This document shows positions 1-9,303 of a DNA stretch of 64,000 nucleotides, one piece after another. The stretch spans positions 62,001 through 126,000 of the forward strand of contig CALJDU010000020.1 in assembly GCA_938024995.1 (NCBI GenBank), given 5' to 3'. Numbering within the stretch: position 1 is the first letter of the stretch; each line of letters opens with the position of its first letter. This DNA is from an uncultured bacterium. Its GTDB lineage: Bacteria; Myxococcota_A; Polyangia; Polyangiales; Houyiibacteriaceae. A program made the translations under genes and the position numbers. Under the pieces are notes generated by a model. The model did not search any database, was not told the DNA's origin, and saw only the letters and a program-made list of their open reading frames with translations.

Positions 1-357
1 CCAACACGGACTCTCGACAACCCAACCGACTTCGACCAGTTCTTCGGAAGCGTTGTTGCCAACGGCGGGGATTTGAACGGAGATGGCTTCAGTGACTTGT
101 TGGTCGGAAGGCTTCCCAGAATCTACCTTGGGACTGGTGACGGACTTCCCCGGGCTCCAGACCTAGACTACGAGGGTGGCGCCGACCAGGTGTCGATTCC
201 CGGAGACTTGAATGGGGATGGTTATCTCGACTACGTGATCACATTCCAAGAAGCTCGCGATTCAACGTCGGTCTTTCTTGGTGGCGCAACATTGCCCCGC
301 ACCCCTCATCGAGTCCTCGAGGGCGATGGGGGGTTCGGAGTCGCCGTTGCTCGCTAG
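1..357 (+). CDS. FG-GAP/VCBS repeat protein, C-terminal fragment
   Basis: The reading frame is open from the first base of the window and ends at TAG 355-357, so only the last 118 residues are seen and the start lies upstream. Two copies of the calcium-loop pattern DLNGDGxxD occur (DLNGDGFSD and DLNGDGYLD), each followed by a short hydrophobic strand, as in FG-GAP/VCBS blades of integrin-like beta-propellers. Such proteins are normally exported, but the signal peptide would be outside the window. The stop codon overlaps the stop of the convergent DUF1232 gene by two bases. Confidence 0.75.
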   Translation, partial: PTRTLDNPTDFDQFFGSVVANGGDLNGDGFSDLLVGRLPRIYLGTGDGLPRAPDLDYEGGADQVSIPGDLNGDGYLDYVITFQEARDSTSVFLGGATLPRTPHRVLEGDGGFGVAVAR

Positions 358-899
358 CGTGGGAGCTTCGCGTCGAAGAACGCGCGGAGCTTGATCAGGT
401 TCTTCTCCTCGCGGGAGAAGCTCGGAGCCGTGTAGCTCTGCGCGAAGCCGTGGAGGTCGGCGAGGAGCGAGGTACGAGTTTCGTCTTTCGCGATGATGTC
501 GGTGACCGTGCGGCCGCGCGCGTGCCCGCCCTTGAGATCACGAACGTACTTCTCGAGCCGCGGGTAGTTGTCGTCGAGGAAGGTCTTCACGGTTTCGTTC
601 TGCTGCGCGAGCTCGGTGATCGCGTCCGCGGTTTCGCCGGCTCCTGCAAGATCGTCCTCAGTCGCCAGCTCCGCCGCGACGCGCAAGACAAAGGCGTCGT
701 CGAGGTAACCGATGTCGTCAATGCCATCTGGGATCAGGTCGAGAGACTTGAACAAGTAGTTGATGCCGCACGCCACATACGTCCGCGCGCCTTCGCCAGC
801 TTCGCTCTCGAGGAGCTTGCCCATCGACGCGGCGTCGCCCGCCAGCGTCTCGATCCAAGTCCCGAAGGTGTTGAGGAGCTCGCCATCGTTTTCGGTCAT
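354..899 (-). CDS. DUF1232 (YkvA-like) protein
   Basis: 181 residues. The core DLIPDGIDDIGYLDDAF matches the DUF1232/YkvA signature (DLIPD...GYLDD), a small, probably membrane-associated helical domain of unknown function. I chose the ATG at 899 because an AAGGA ribosome binding site lies about 8 bases upstream. A much longer upstream frame exists but would run antisense through the N-terminal half of the lipoprotein gene at 990. A charged C-terminal half (about residues 95-181) follows the domain with no recognisable family. Its stop overlaps that of the convergent FG-GAP gene. Confidence 0.8.
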   Translation of the reverse strand: MTENDGELLNTFGTWIETLAGDAASMGKLLESEAGEGARTYVACGINYLFKSLDLIPDGIDDIGYLDDAFVLRVAAELATEDDLAGAGETADAITELAQQNETVKTFLDDNYPRLEKYVRDLKGGHARGRTVTDIIAKDETRTSLLADLHGFAQSYTAPSFSREEKNLIKLRAFFDAKLPR

Positions 900-989
900 C
901 GTCGTTTGTCCTTTTCGCGGCGTCCGCCTTGTTCGCCTCTTTGGAAGGAGGCCTGGTCGGAAGCGGCCGGATGATAGATAAGCGAGATC

Positions 990-2216
990 ATGCGCGCAAC
1001 GCTTGTTCAGACCTTCTCCGTCTCGGGGCTTCTCTTCGTCTTGGTGACCGGCTGCGGTGCCCGAACAGGGCTGCCTGAGGAAGAGCGAGACGGCGGGCCG
1101 GACACCGCGGTCCCAGACACGTCGCTTCCGGACACCGGCGTAGACACGTTTGTTCCCCCGGACACGACGCCACCGGAGGACACCGCGCTGCCCGATACCG
1201 CCGAACCCGATACGGGCCCGCGTCCATGTCGCCGTCCGGCGGCCGTTGATCTGCTCTTGGTCGTCGACGACTCGGGCTCGATGCAAGAGGAACAGAACAA
1301 CCTCGCGCGAGAGCTCCCGCTCTTGGTGAACCGATTGATTGATCCTCCCGACGAAGACGGTGACGGACGACGAGATTGGCGCGCGGTGCAGGACCTTCAC
1401 ATGGGCGTCGTCAGCACCTCGCTCAACGGGACTCCCTTCTGTGAGCGAACCGCGCCGGATGACGGAGTGCTTCGCGACTTCTCAGGCGACCCGATGTGCG
1501 CTCGCAGGTACCCGCGCTTCCTTGACTACAACCGCGACGACGGAGACGACGCCGAGGCGATCAGCCAAGACTTCGGATGCGTCGCGCGTACCGGCATCGA
1601 AGGATGTCCGTTCGAGCAACCGCTGGAAGCCGCCATCAAGGCTCTGCTCCCGCGAGGTGAGTTCGACTTCGTGGAGGGCGACGCGCACGGCGACCGTGAG
1701 AACCGCGGGTTCCTTCGCGAGGACTCGCTGCTCGCGGTGATCATCTTGACGGACGAAGACGACTGCTCCGCCGAAGACCCGGAACTCTACTTCGAGCCCT
1801 TCGAAAGAGGCACCCTCCCGCCGTGCTTGCAGGAAGACGATCCACTTTTCCCGGTCGACCGCTACGAAGAAGCCTTCCGATCGCTGCGACCGAGTCGCCC
1901 GGACCTCTTCACGCTCGCCGTCATCGGCGGGGTTCCGCCAATCGTCGTCCCCGACCCGTTGGACATCGACTTCGAGCGCGTGCTCGAACACCCTCGCATG
2001 ATTTACCGGATCGACCCCCGAGAGCCTCTTCTCGGCGTGGTCCCCGCGTGCACAGGTCGGGGCGGCAGCGGCTTCCCGGCCCGGCGCATCGTCCAGGTCG
2101 CGGAGCGGTTCGGGCGTCAAGCGACCGTGGGTTCCATCTGCGACGAGTCCTACTCGCCGATCGTCGAGGCAATTGCACGTCAGGTGGGCACCCGCGCCTG
2201 TGAAGAGTTCGAGTAG
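990..2216 (+). CDS. VWA-domain lipoprotein
   Basis: 408 residues. A signal peptide ends in the lipobox LVTGC, so the mature protein should be lipid-anchored at Cys22. A low-complexity linker rich in PDT/DT repeats (about residues 35-78) follows, typical of exported myxobacterial lipoproteins. The domain starting LLLVVDDSGSMQEEQ carries the MIDAS motif DxSxS of von Willebrand factor A domains, which bind a divalent metal and usually mediate protein contacts. Several Cys pairs in the second half suggest disulfides outside the cytoplasm. The binding partner is unknown. Confidence 0.8.
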   Translation: MRATLVQTFSVSGLLFVLVTGCGARTGLPEEERDGGPDTAVPDTSLPDTGVDTFVPPDTTPPEDTALPDTAEPDTGPRPCRRPAAVDLLLVVDDSGSMQEEQNNLARELPLLVNRLIDPPDEDGDGRRDWRAVQDLHMGVVSTSLNGTPFCERTAPDDGVLRDFSGDPMCARRYPRFLDYNRDDGDDAEAISQDFGCVARTGIEGCPFEQPLEAAIKALLPRGEFDFVEGDAHGDRENRGFLREDSLLAVIILTDEDDCSAEDPELYFEPFERGTLPPCLQEDDPLFPVDRYEEAFRSLRPSRPDLFTLAVIGGVPPIVVPDPLDIDFERVLEHPRMIYRIDPREPLLGVVPACTGRGGSGFPARRIVQVAERFGRQATVGSICDESYSPIVEAIARQVGTRACEEFE

Positions 2217-2310
2217 CGCTTCCAGTTTGACGCGCCGCGTCCATCGCCACTACAACCCCGGGTGAGACGCCCGCGCGCGGGCCCCACTGTGAAACGAGAG
2301 ATCGGATCCG

Positions 2311-4479
2311 ATGAACCCGTTCGTCATGACGCTTGTCCTGGTCAGCACGCTGGCCTTCTTTTCCTGGTCGGTGAAGCGCCGATTCCGCCAGCTTATGATC
2401 GGCGTCGCGGACCCGAAGTTCGACTGGTCACCAGAGCAAGTCTTTGAGCGTACAAAAGCAACGCTCATCTATGCCTTCGGCCAGAAGAAGATGGCGAAGA
2501 AGGACAGCTATCAGCCGGCGGGTGTCGCGCACATCATGATCTTCATCGGGTTCCAGGTGCTCTTGCTGAACAGCTTGATGCTCTGGGGTCGTGGGTACTG
2601 GCCTGAGTTCGACTTCTGGGGCGTGCTCAGCACGAACAACATCGTTGGCCAGGGTTACTCCTTCGCGAAGGAAGCGACCGCGCTCCTCGTCGTCATCGGA
2701 GCCAGCGTCTTCGCGTACCTCCGCTTCGGCAAAAAGGGCGACGACAGCGGCGATCCGGATGAGGTGCAAGACAAGCCCCGCATGACGGTCGGTCTCGAGC
2801 CGAAGATCATCCTGGGAATCATCATCACGATGATGCTCGCCGACTTCCTCTACGTCGCGGCGCACCTCGCGCTTGAAGCTCGGGCAAACGGGAGCGACGT
2901 GCACCTTGCCTGGTACGAGCCCATCGCGTCACCGCTCGCGCTCGTCATGCAGAGCATGGGTTGGGACGCGCTGAAGGTTATCGAGCACGCAGGCTTTTGG
3001 TGGCACGCGAGCTTCGTCCTGATCTTCTTGAACATCCTCCCGTACACGAAGCACTTCCACATCCTGACGGTTATCCCGAACGTCTTCGCGCTTGACCTCA
3101 ACCCGGCTGGGCTCCCGAAGCTCGACGACATCGAGGGGCGGATGGAGCGCGAGGAAGCGGTCGGCATCCGCGGGCTCGAAGACCTCAGCTACTCGCACAT
3201 CCTCGACCTCTACACCTGCACCGAGTGCGGTCGCTGCAGCGACAACTGCCCCGCGTACATCACGGACAAGAAGCTCAGCCCCAAGCACCTCACGCTGGCG
3301 CTCCGGAACCATCTCTACAGCACCGAGGACGTGATGTTCAACGGCGCGACGCCGGAGAAGGAAGAAGAGCTCGACGCGCTGCACACGACGCCTGCCGCGC
3401 CCGAAGGTGGCTACTTCGAGTCCGAGATCCCGATGAGCCTCTTGCCGAGCATCGTTCACCCGGACGTCATCTGGGCGTGCACCTCATGCCGCGCGTGCGA
3501 AGAGCAGTGCCCGGTGATGATCAGCTACGTCGACAAGATCGTCGGGCTTCGTCGTCAGCAGGTGATGTGGGAGGGTGATTTTCCGACCGTGCTCGGCAAC
3601 ACGTTCAACGGCATTGAGAGCAACGGCAACCCGTGGAACATCTCGAAGATGGACCGCGCGAAGTGGTCGGATGGGCAAGACGTCCCGTTCATGAAGGACC
3701 ACCCGAACGCAGCGGTCTTGTACTGGGTCGGTTGCGCCGCGGCGTATGATGACCGGGCCAAAAAGGTCGCCCGCGCGACGGTCAAGCTTCTCAAGCACGC
3801 GGGTGTCGATTTCGCGATCCTCGGGACCGAAGAGACGTGCACCGGAGACCCGGCGCGGCGTGCGGGTAACGAGTTCCTCTTCCAGACGCTCGCCGAGCAA
3901 AACATCGAAACGCTCAACGGCTACGGTGTCGACAAGAAGACGATCGTCACCGCGTGTCCGCACTGCCTGAACACGCTCGCGAACGAGTACCCGGACTTCG
4001 GCGGTAAGTATGACGTTGTCCACCACACCGCGTTCATCAACGGCTTGATCGCGCGCAAGAAGCTCGTCCCGACGAAGCCCGTGACCGGCAAGATGGTCTT
4101 TCACGACAGCTGCTACCTTGGTCGGTACAACGACGTCTACGAAGCTCCGCGTGAGATCCTTCAGAGCATTGAAGGTATCGAGCTCGTCGAGGTCCCGTAC
4201 TGGAACAAGGAGAAGGGACTCTGCTGCGGTGGCGGTGGTGCTCAGGTCTTCATGGAAGAGCAACACTCGACGGACGGCGAGATGAAGCCGGTCGCGAAGA
4301 AGCGCACGCTTCAGCTTCTCGACACCGGCGCGAAGACCATCGCGAGCGGCTGCCCGTTCTGCATGGTGATGCTCAACGACGGCCTCACGAAGACCGAGAA
4401 GGTTGAAGAGATTGAGCAGCGCGACGTCGCCGAGATCTTGGTGGACGCGATCGACTTCGGCGCTGAGGCCGCGGAGTAA
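2311..4479 (+). CDS. Membrane (Fe-S)-binding oxidoreductase, HdrD/FadF-like with CCG domains
   Basis: 722 residues. The N-terminal ~250 residues hold several hydrophobic helices resembling a respiratory nitrate reductase gamma-type membrane region. Two [4Fe-4S] motifs follow, CTECGRCSDNCP (about residue 303) and CTSCRACEEQCP (about residue 391), then two CCG (cysteine-rich heterodisulfide reductase) domains including ETCTGDPARR, HDSCYLGRYND and GLCCGGGGAQV. Proteins of this architecture transfer electrons between soluble donors, often electron-transfer flavoprotein from fatty-acid oxidation, and membrane quinone. No etfAB is next to it, so the donor is inferred only from family knowledge. The stop directly abuts the stop of the convergent RAYT-like gene. 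Confidence 0.85.
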   Translation: MNPFVMTLVLVSTLAFFSWSVKRRFRQLMIGVADPKFDWSPEQVFERTKATLIYAFGQKKMAKKDSYQPAGVAHIMIFIGFQVLLLNSLMLWGRGYWPEFDFWGVLSTNNIVGQGYSFAKEATALLVVIGASVFAYLRFGKKGDDSGDPDEVQDKPRMTVGLEPKIILGIIITMMLADFLYVAAHLALEARANGSDVHLAWYEPIASPLALVMQSMGWDALKVIEHAGFWWHASFVLIFLNILPYTKHFHILTVIPNVFALDLNPAGLPKLDDIEGRMEREEAVGIRGLEDLSYSHILDLYTCTECGRCSDNCPAYITDKKLSPKHLTLALRNHLYSTEDVMFNGATPEKEEELDALHTTPAAPEGGYFESEIPMSLLPSIVHPDVIWACTSCRACEEQCPVMISYVDKIVGLRRQQVMWEGDFPTVLGNTFNGIESNGNPWNISKMDRAKWSDGQDVPFMKDHPNAAVLYWVGCAAAYDDRAKKVARATVKLLKHAGVDFAILGTEETCTGDPARRAGNEFLFQTLAEQNIETLNGYGVDKKTIVTACPHCLNTLANEYPDFGGKYDVVHHTAFINGLIARKKLVPTKPVTGKMVFHDSCYLGRYNDVYEAPREILQSIEGIELVEVPYWNKEKGLCCGGGGAQVFMEEQHSTDGEMKPVAKKRTLQLLDTGAKTIASGCPFCMVMLNDGLTKTEKVEEIEQRDVAEILVDAIDFGAEAAE

Positions 4480-5325
4480 CTACCTCCTCGCTGTGATGAG
4501 GCGGAGGCCCCGTTCCGCGCGTGTTCGGGCGCGCGGAGTTCGATGCGGGCCAGCAACGGTGACTGGAGCGGGAGAGGGGCTTCTGTGAACCTTGCTCGCG
4601 ATGGGTTCGGGAGCGCGACTCGGGGGATGCGTTCCTCTCGGAAAAGGAACGCTGACTTGTCCTCGGCAGTATAGATGTGCTGGTTTCCGGTAGTCGCGCT
4701 CGACTGAGCAACGCCATGCCTCAAACGTGAACACGTCGCTCCATGATGCCGCGATGCATTTCGCTGCCGACAAAAGCGTGGTGGACTCCCCGTCGATCTC
4801 AGCGATCCGCGCGAACCACCGCGCGCTCGCATCGGCGACCATATCGTCTTGTGCTGTCGCGAACCGAGGCGGAAGCGAGATCGTCGGCTCTCGGTCGAGG
4901 TACGGATACAGGTCGGAGAGCCGACCGCCTCTTGTGATCGGAAGAGATGACAACAGCGCCTCGTCACAGATGGTGCGCGCGATCATCTCTTCCAGTACAT
5001 GTTCACCGATCAGCGCCTTGTCCTGATAGCGACGGCGAAACAGTGCGCCGCGGCGACTCAACGCGCGGTTGACATCTCGAGCAAACGACGACTGAAGGAA
5101 CTGAAGCACATCGGCCAGCCCATTGTCTTCATCTGACCTCACGACGAGCTCATAGCTGGTGCGCGTCAGTTTGAAACCGAACAACGTGAACTTGAAGAGT
5201 CGCTGCGCGCCGAGAAGCCGGCGAACGAAGGCGACTCTTACCCACTCGGCATCTGGGAGTTCGGAGACCACGTGATTGGTGATCAAGAAGGCTTGGCCGC
5301 GAAGTTGAATACGTAGGTTGCGCAT
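4480..5325 (-). CDS. RAYT-like (Y1 transposase family) protein lacking the HUH motif
   Basis: 281 residues. Overall layout follows REP-associated tyrosine transposase-like proteins: FLITNHVV near the N-terminus, a strand ending LVV, then a FLQSSFARDVNR helix, RRGALFRRRY and a C-terminal VPFPRGTHPP segment seen in a long RAYT-like family of related bacteria. Where active enzymes have SNHxHLVV-type HUH residues, this one reads LTRTSYELVV, and the position expected for the catalytic Tyr (usually a YA..N helix) reads FARDVNR. It therefore looks catalytically dead, either domesticated or decaying, although the frame is intact over 281 codons. Confidence 0.6.
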   Translation of the reverse strand: MRNLRIQLRGQAFLITNHVVSELPDAEWVRVAFVRRLLGAQRLFKFTLFGFKLTRTSYELVVRSDEDNGLADVLQFLQSSFARDVNRALSRRGALFRRRYQDKALIGEHVLEEMIARTICDEALLSSLPITRGGRLSDLYPYLDREPTISLPPRFATAQDDMVADASARWFARIAEIDGESTTLLSAAKCIAASWSDVFTFEAWRCSVERDYRKPAHLYCRGQVSVPFPRGTHPPSRAPEPIASKVHRSPSPAPVTVAGPHRTPRARTRAERGLRLITARR

Positions 5326-5400
5326 AACCCGTCTTCGGCCGGGCGGATGATCTCGATGTCACAGCCGATCGAACGGGCCCGAATCGAGGAGTGATTGGTC

Positions 5401-5569
5401 GTGCGCAGAGGTCGTGCTCAGAGGTCGTGCGCAGAGGTCGTGCGCAGAGGTCGTGCGCAGAGGTCGTGCTCAGAGGTCGTGCGCAGAGGTCGTGCGCAGA
5501 GGTCGTGCTCAGAGGTCGTGCTCAGAGGTCGTGCTCAGAGGTCGTGCTCAGAGGTCGTGCTCAGAGGTC
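5401..5569. repeat. 13-bp tandem repeat, 13 exact units
   Basis: Thirteen consecutive units of 13 bp fill 5401-5569. Each is GTGCGCAGAGGTC or GTGCTCAGAGGTC, differing only at the fifth base. Unit order by that base is G,T,G,G,G,T,G,G,T,T,T,T,T. No other substitution or indel occurs. The array ends inside the glmS stop codon (5568-5570, read on the minus strand), so it forms the 3' flank of glmS, between it and the RAYT-like gene start. The plus-strand frames through it are low-complexity and not credible genes. Confidence 0.98.
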
Positions 5570-7922
5570 AGTCTACGGTGATGGACTTGCTCACGTTTTT
5601 GGGGACGTCTGGATGAACGCCATGCTCCGGGACGCCGAGGGAGTCGAGGAGGCTCATCTTCTTTTCGCTCATCGCGAGCGCAAGCTTTTGGAGAGCGATG
5701 GTCGCGGTGAACGCGGTCGCGCAGGTGTCGCCGGTTCGAGGGAGCGCGAGGTAGACGGCGTTGTAGTTCTCGCTTCCGGCAGGCGCGCGTTCAGCGGCGC
5801 GTCGCAAGCGGGGGTCGTCTTCGGCGATGACGATGGTGATGGCACCGCGGATCTTGTGGGTGTTGATCTGCGAGACGGTGAGCTCGACGTCGCGGTCTTC
5901 GGGGCCGGTGATGAATACGAGCGGGTAGTCGGCGTAGAGGGACTCGGTGCCCAACACGTCTGCGCGGAGCGCGTTCTTGATGGTGTGGGCGTCAGCGTTC
6001 TGTTCGGCGAGCTGATCCAGGAGCGCTTGGACCTGCGCGAGGCCGAAGATGGTGTTGAACCCGAGAATGGTGTTTGGACCGTGTTTGAACTCGGAGCCCT
6101 CGAAGCCTTCCGTGTGGTTGAGGACGACTTCGCGAATCTTGAGCGCGCCTTCTTTCGCGACCGCGAGCAAGCGAATGGCGAGGAGGTGCATGCTGGGCGC
6201 TTGATAGAGAAGGTCGGCCGCTTTCTCGATGTCCACCTCGAGCGCGCGTTCCAAGAGCGCGGGCAGATCGGTCATCGAGGTCTTCGGCGCGACCCGTCCA
6301 GCGCGTGCGCCCAGTCGCTCCGCCAATCCGTAGAAGACGGTGAGCTGGTTGATGAAGCTCTTGGTCGCGGGGACCGCGATTTCAGGTCCGCAACGGAGCG
6401 GTACGACGACTTCGGCTTTCTCCTGCGCGATCGTCGAGTTGAGGTTGTTCACCAGCGCGGCGCAACGAACGGCGTGTCCGGTCGCGCGGGCGGCGTTGAT
6501 GGCGTCGACGAGGTCTTTGGTCTCGCCGCTCTGGCTGATCGCGATGAGGAGATCGCCGTCGCGCAAGGTCGCGAGGTACTGGCCGCGGAACTCGCCCGGC
6601 AGCAGCGGGACGACCTCGACGCCGGCGAGCTCGGCGAAGAAGAGCGCCGCGGCTTTGGACGCGTGGTAGGAGGTGCCGCAGCTGATGAGGAGCACTCGGC
6701 CGTGCTGCTTCCGGGCCAGCTCGATCGCGTCGCACAAGGCGTCGACGGAGCGCCCTAGTTCTCGTGATTCACGAAGGTCCAAGTAGGCGTCGAGCGCGCG
6801 GGCGAGCCCAGGGTCGCTAAGCTCGCCGAGGATCGGCGCGTCAGAGGAGATGAGCCCGGTGTTGACGTCGAGGTTCGCGACGGGGCTGGCGCGAAGCGCG
6901 GTGACCGCTTCAGCGGTGACGTCTTCGCTGAGCGAATTCCGGAGGCGCTCGACTTCACGTTCGATCGCCTCGTGCTCTTCGTCGCTGAAGGTGTCGACGC
7001 GGTCCGCGACGAGGTGCGCGCCTTCGCCTCCGCCCGCGAACATCCTGACCGCGGCGCGGCAGGTTGAGGGCTGCGCGTAGATCTCTTGCTCCATGAAGGT
7101 CCGGAACTCGGGCGCGAGCGCGGTGTCGCCGACACGGAGCCGGCTGCGCGTAGGGACCCGCTCGATCACGGAGCCGTCCACGAGGGAGAACACCTCAAAT
7201 CGCTCGGCGTCGTAGTGAATCGCTTCGCCTTCCGAGAGCGCGACCACGCCGCGGGTCATCTTCAGGACGGAGGAGAGGTCAGAGCTCGCGACGCCGAACG
7301 CGCCAGTGTCGTCACGCCCGACGCCGAAGTAGAGGCTAGAGCCTCGCTTGATCGCGATGGCGCGCCGGGTGACGGGATCGACGACGACCGCGGCGAAGGA
7401 CCCGCGGAGCTTCTCGCTCGCGCTCCGGACCGCGCGTCGCAGCGCTCCTCCGCGCGCCTCGTGGTCCGTCTCGTCGATGTCTTTGAGCTCTCGAGCGAAG
7501 AAGTGCTCGACGGCGTGCACGACCATCTCGCCATCGTTGTCTGAGAGGACATCGTGGCCTTCGCTGACAAGCCAGTCTTTCATGACGTCACTGTTGGTGA
7601 CGTTGCCGTTGTGCGCGCCGTACAAGAAGGTGTGGCAGCGGACGACGTGGGGCTGGGCGTTCTCTTTGTCGACCGCGCCGAAGGTCGCCCACCGAACCTG
7701 ACCACAGAACACTTGTCCCGCGAGCCCCGTGATTCCCAGGGACTCGACGAGCACAGATGGTGCGCCGACATCTTTGCGGAGGTCTACCGAGAGCTCAGAC
7801 CCTTGAATCGCAGCTCCCGTGGAGTCGTACCCGCGGTACTCCAACGTCTTGAGAAGCGTCGCCGCGATGGCTCCGAGATCATCGCGCGACTGCTCGCACA
7901 CCAAACCAATCACGCCACACAT
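5568..7922 (-). CDS. glmS: Glutamine-fructose-6-phosphate aminotransferase, enlarged form
   Basis: 784 residues against about 610 in the usual enzyme. It makes glucosamine-6-phosphate from fructose-6-phosphate and glutamine, the first step of UDP-GlcNAc synthesis. The N-terminal MCGVIG places the nucleophile Cys2 of the glutamine amidotransferase domain, with YRGYDSTG and CGQVRWATFG. EIYAQPS (about residue 275) marks the end of that domain, and SIS1 begins near CGTSYHASKAAA (about residue 412). The segment between them is roughly 95 residues longer than usual, and about 40 more are inserted in SIS2 after EFKHGPNTI. The C-terminus KSITVD matches the family. Divergent from hom. Confidence 0.9.
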   Translation of the reverse strand: MCGVIGLVCEQSRDDLGAIAATLLKTLEYRGYDSTGAAIQGSELSVDLRKDVGAPSVLVESLGITGLAGQVFCGQVRWATFGAVDKENAQPHVVRCHTFLYGAHNGNVTNSDVMKDWLVSEGHDVLSDNDGEMVVHAVEHFFARELKDIDETDHEARGGALRRAVRSASEKLRGSFAAVVVDPVTRRAIAIKRGSSLYFGVGRDDTGAFGVASSDLSSVLKMTRGVVALSEGEAIHYDAERFEVFSLVDGSVIERVPTRSRLRVGDTALAPEFRTFMEQEIYAQPSTCRAAVRMFAGGGEGAHLVADRVDTFSDEEHEAIEREVERLRNSLSEDVTAEAVTALRASPVANLDVNTGLISSDAPILGELSDPGLARALDAYLDLRESRELGRSVDALCDAIELARKQHGRVLLISCGTSYHASKAAALFFAELAGVEVVPLLPGEFRGQYLATLRDGDLLIAISQSGETKDLVDAINAARATGHAVRCAALVNNLNSTIAQEKAEVVVPLRCGPEIAVPATKSFINQLTVFYGLAERLGARAGRVAPKTSMTDLPALLERALEVDIEKAADLLYQAPSMHLLAIRLLAVAKEGALKIREVVLNHTEGFEGSEFKHGPNTILGFNTIFGLAQVQALLDQLAEQNADAHTIKNALRADVLGTESLYADYPLVFITGPEDRDVELTVSQINTHKIRGAITIVIAEDDPRLRRAAERAPAGSENYNAVYLALPRTGDTCATAFTATIALQKLALAMSEKKMSLLDSLGVPEHGVHPDVPKNVSKSITVD

Positions 7923-7983
7923 GGCGTGTCGATATCACGGGCTTGGATTGGCGGGAACCGGCGTTGCGCTGTAGCTTGCGCCC

Positions 7984-9294
7984 GTGGCACAGCCCATTCG
8001 GATCGGTATGCTCGGCTGCGGCGTCGTCGGCACCGGGATCCTCGAGCTGCTCAAGAAGAACGCCCAAACGATCGAGGCGCGGCTCGGGGTCCCTATCGAC
8101 GTGACCCGCATCGCGGTCAAGGACGCTTCACGGGCGCGCGAGAGCGTGGTCCCTGGGTCGCTGCTCACGACGGACCCTCGCGGCGTCGTCGATGCGGAGG
8201 ACGTCGACGTGGTCGTCGAGGTGATGGGGGGCGTGGACGCGGCTGGCGAGCTCCTGATGGCTGCGCTCGAGAACGGCAAGCACGTGGTGACCGCCAACAA
8301 GGCGCTCATCGCGGAGCGTGGCGACTCGCTCATCGCGCTCGCTGAAGAGCGCGGTGTCGATCTCTACTTCGAGGCGGCGGTCGCGGGGGGCATCCCGATC
8401 ATCCGCGTGCTCCGTGAAGCGCTGGCGTCTGATCGCGTGGTCGCGCTTCGCGGCATCGTGAACGGCACGAGTAACTACATCTTGTCGCGGATGTACCGTG
8501 AGGGGCTGGGCTTCGCAGAGGCGCTCAAGGGCGCACAGGAAGCGGGCTACGCCGAGGCCGACCCGACGCTCGACGTGAGCGGAGGTGACGCGTGCCACAA
8601 GCTCGCGATTCTCGCGACGCTGGCTTGGGGGGTTCGGGTTCGGCCGGACCAGATCGCGACCGAGGGGATCGATCAGATCGACGCGGTGGACATGATGTTC
8701 GCCGAACGTTTCGGCTACGTGATCAAGCCGCTCGCGGTCGCGCGTGAGACAGAGTCTGGCGATCTGGATCTGCGGGTGCACCCGGCGCTCGTCGAGAAGG
8801 GGTCCGTGCTCGCGAGCATTACGGGTGCGCTGAACGCGGTGTACCTGGAGGGCGCGATGCTCGGGCCGTGTTTGTTGAGCGGGCCAGGCGCGGGAGCGCT
8901 CCCGACCGCGATGAGCGTGGTCAGCGATATCGTGGACGTCGCGCGAAACACGATCGCGAAGGCGCACGCACGAGTCCCGAGTCGCTCTGTTCTCTCTGCG
9001 CAGATGCGCGTCCGGGACGTTCAAGACATCGGCGCGAATCGCTGCCGCTTCTACCTTCGCTTCTCAGTCCATGACCAGCCCGGCGTGTTGGCTCGGATCG
9101 CGGGCGTCCTCGGCGCGTTCGACGTGAGCATCGAACAGATGGTGCAAGAGGGCCGCGGGGGCGACGACGAGGTGGTGACGGTCGTCATGCTCACGCACGA
9201 CGCCCGCGAGAAGGATCTGAAGGACGCGCTTCGCGAGATCGATCGGCTGAGCCCGATCGCCTCGCCCACGGTCGCGGTTCGGATCGAGTCGTAA
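7984..9294 (+). CDS. hom: Homoserine dehydrogenase
   Basis: 436 residues, start GTG. Reduces aspartate semialdehyde to homoserine for threonine and methionine synthesis. The Rossmann motif GMLGCGVVGTG is at residues 8-18. The catalytic-domain signature GIVNGTSNYILSRM is near residue 158, with EADPTLDVSGGDACHK about 30 residues further on. A C-terminal ACT domain starts near residue 355 (RFSVHDQPGVLARIAGVL), which in this family allows feedback inhibition by threonine. The small membrane-protein gene begins 9 bp after its stop. It is divergent from glmS across 61 bp. Confidence 0.95.
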   Translation: MAQPIRIGMLGCGVVGTGILELLKKNAQTIEARLGVPIDVTRIAVKDASRARESVVPGSLLTTDPRGVVDAEDVDVVVEVMGGVDAAGELLMAALENGKHVVTANKALIAERGDSLIALAEERGVDLYFEAAVAGGIPIIRVLREALASDRVVALRGIVNGTSNYILSRMYREGLGFAEALKGAQEAGYAEADPTLDVSGGDACHKLAILATLAWGVRVRPDQIATEGIDQIDAVDMMFAERFGYVIKPLAVARETESGDLDLRVHPALVEKGSVLASITGALNAVYLEGAMLGPCLLSGPGAGALPTAMSVVSDIVDVARNTIAKAHARVPSRSVLSAQMRVRDVQDIGANRCRFYLRFSVHDQPGVLARIAGVLGAFDVSIEQMVQEGRGGDDEVVTVVMLTHDAREKDLKDALREIDRLSPIASPTVAVRIES

Positions 9295-9303
9295 CGAGCG
9301 GCG

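Noticed and set aside
5401..5569. CRISPR array
   Set aside because: Units are contiguous 13-mers with no spacers and no cas genes nearby.
5391..6758. 455-codon plus-strand frame through the 13-bp array and glmS
   Set aside because: The first part is repeat-driven (RGRAQRSC units) and the rest is antisense to the well-supported glmS.
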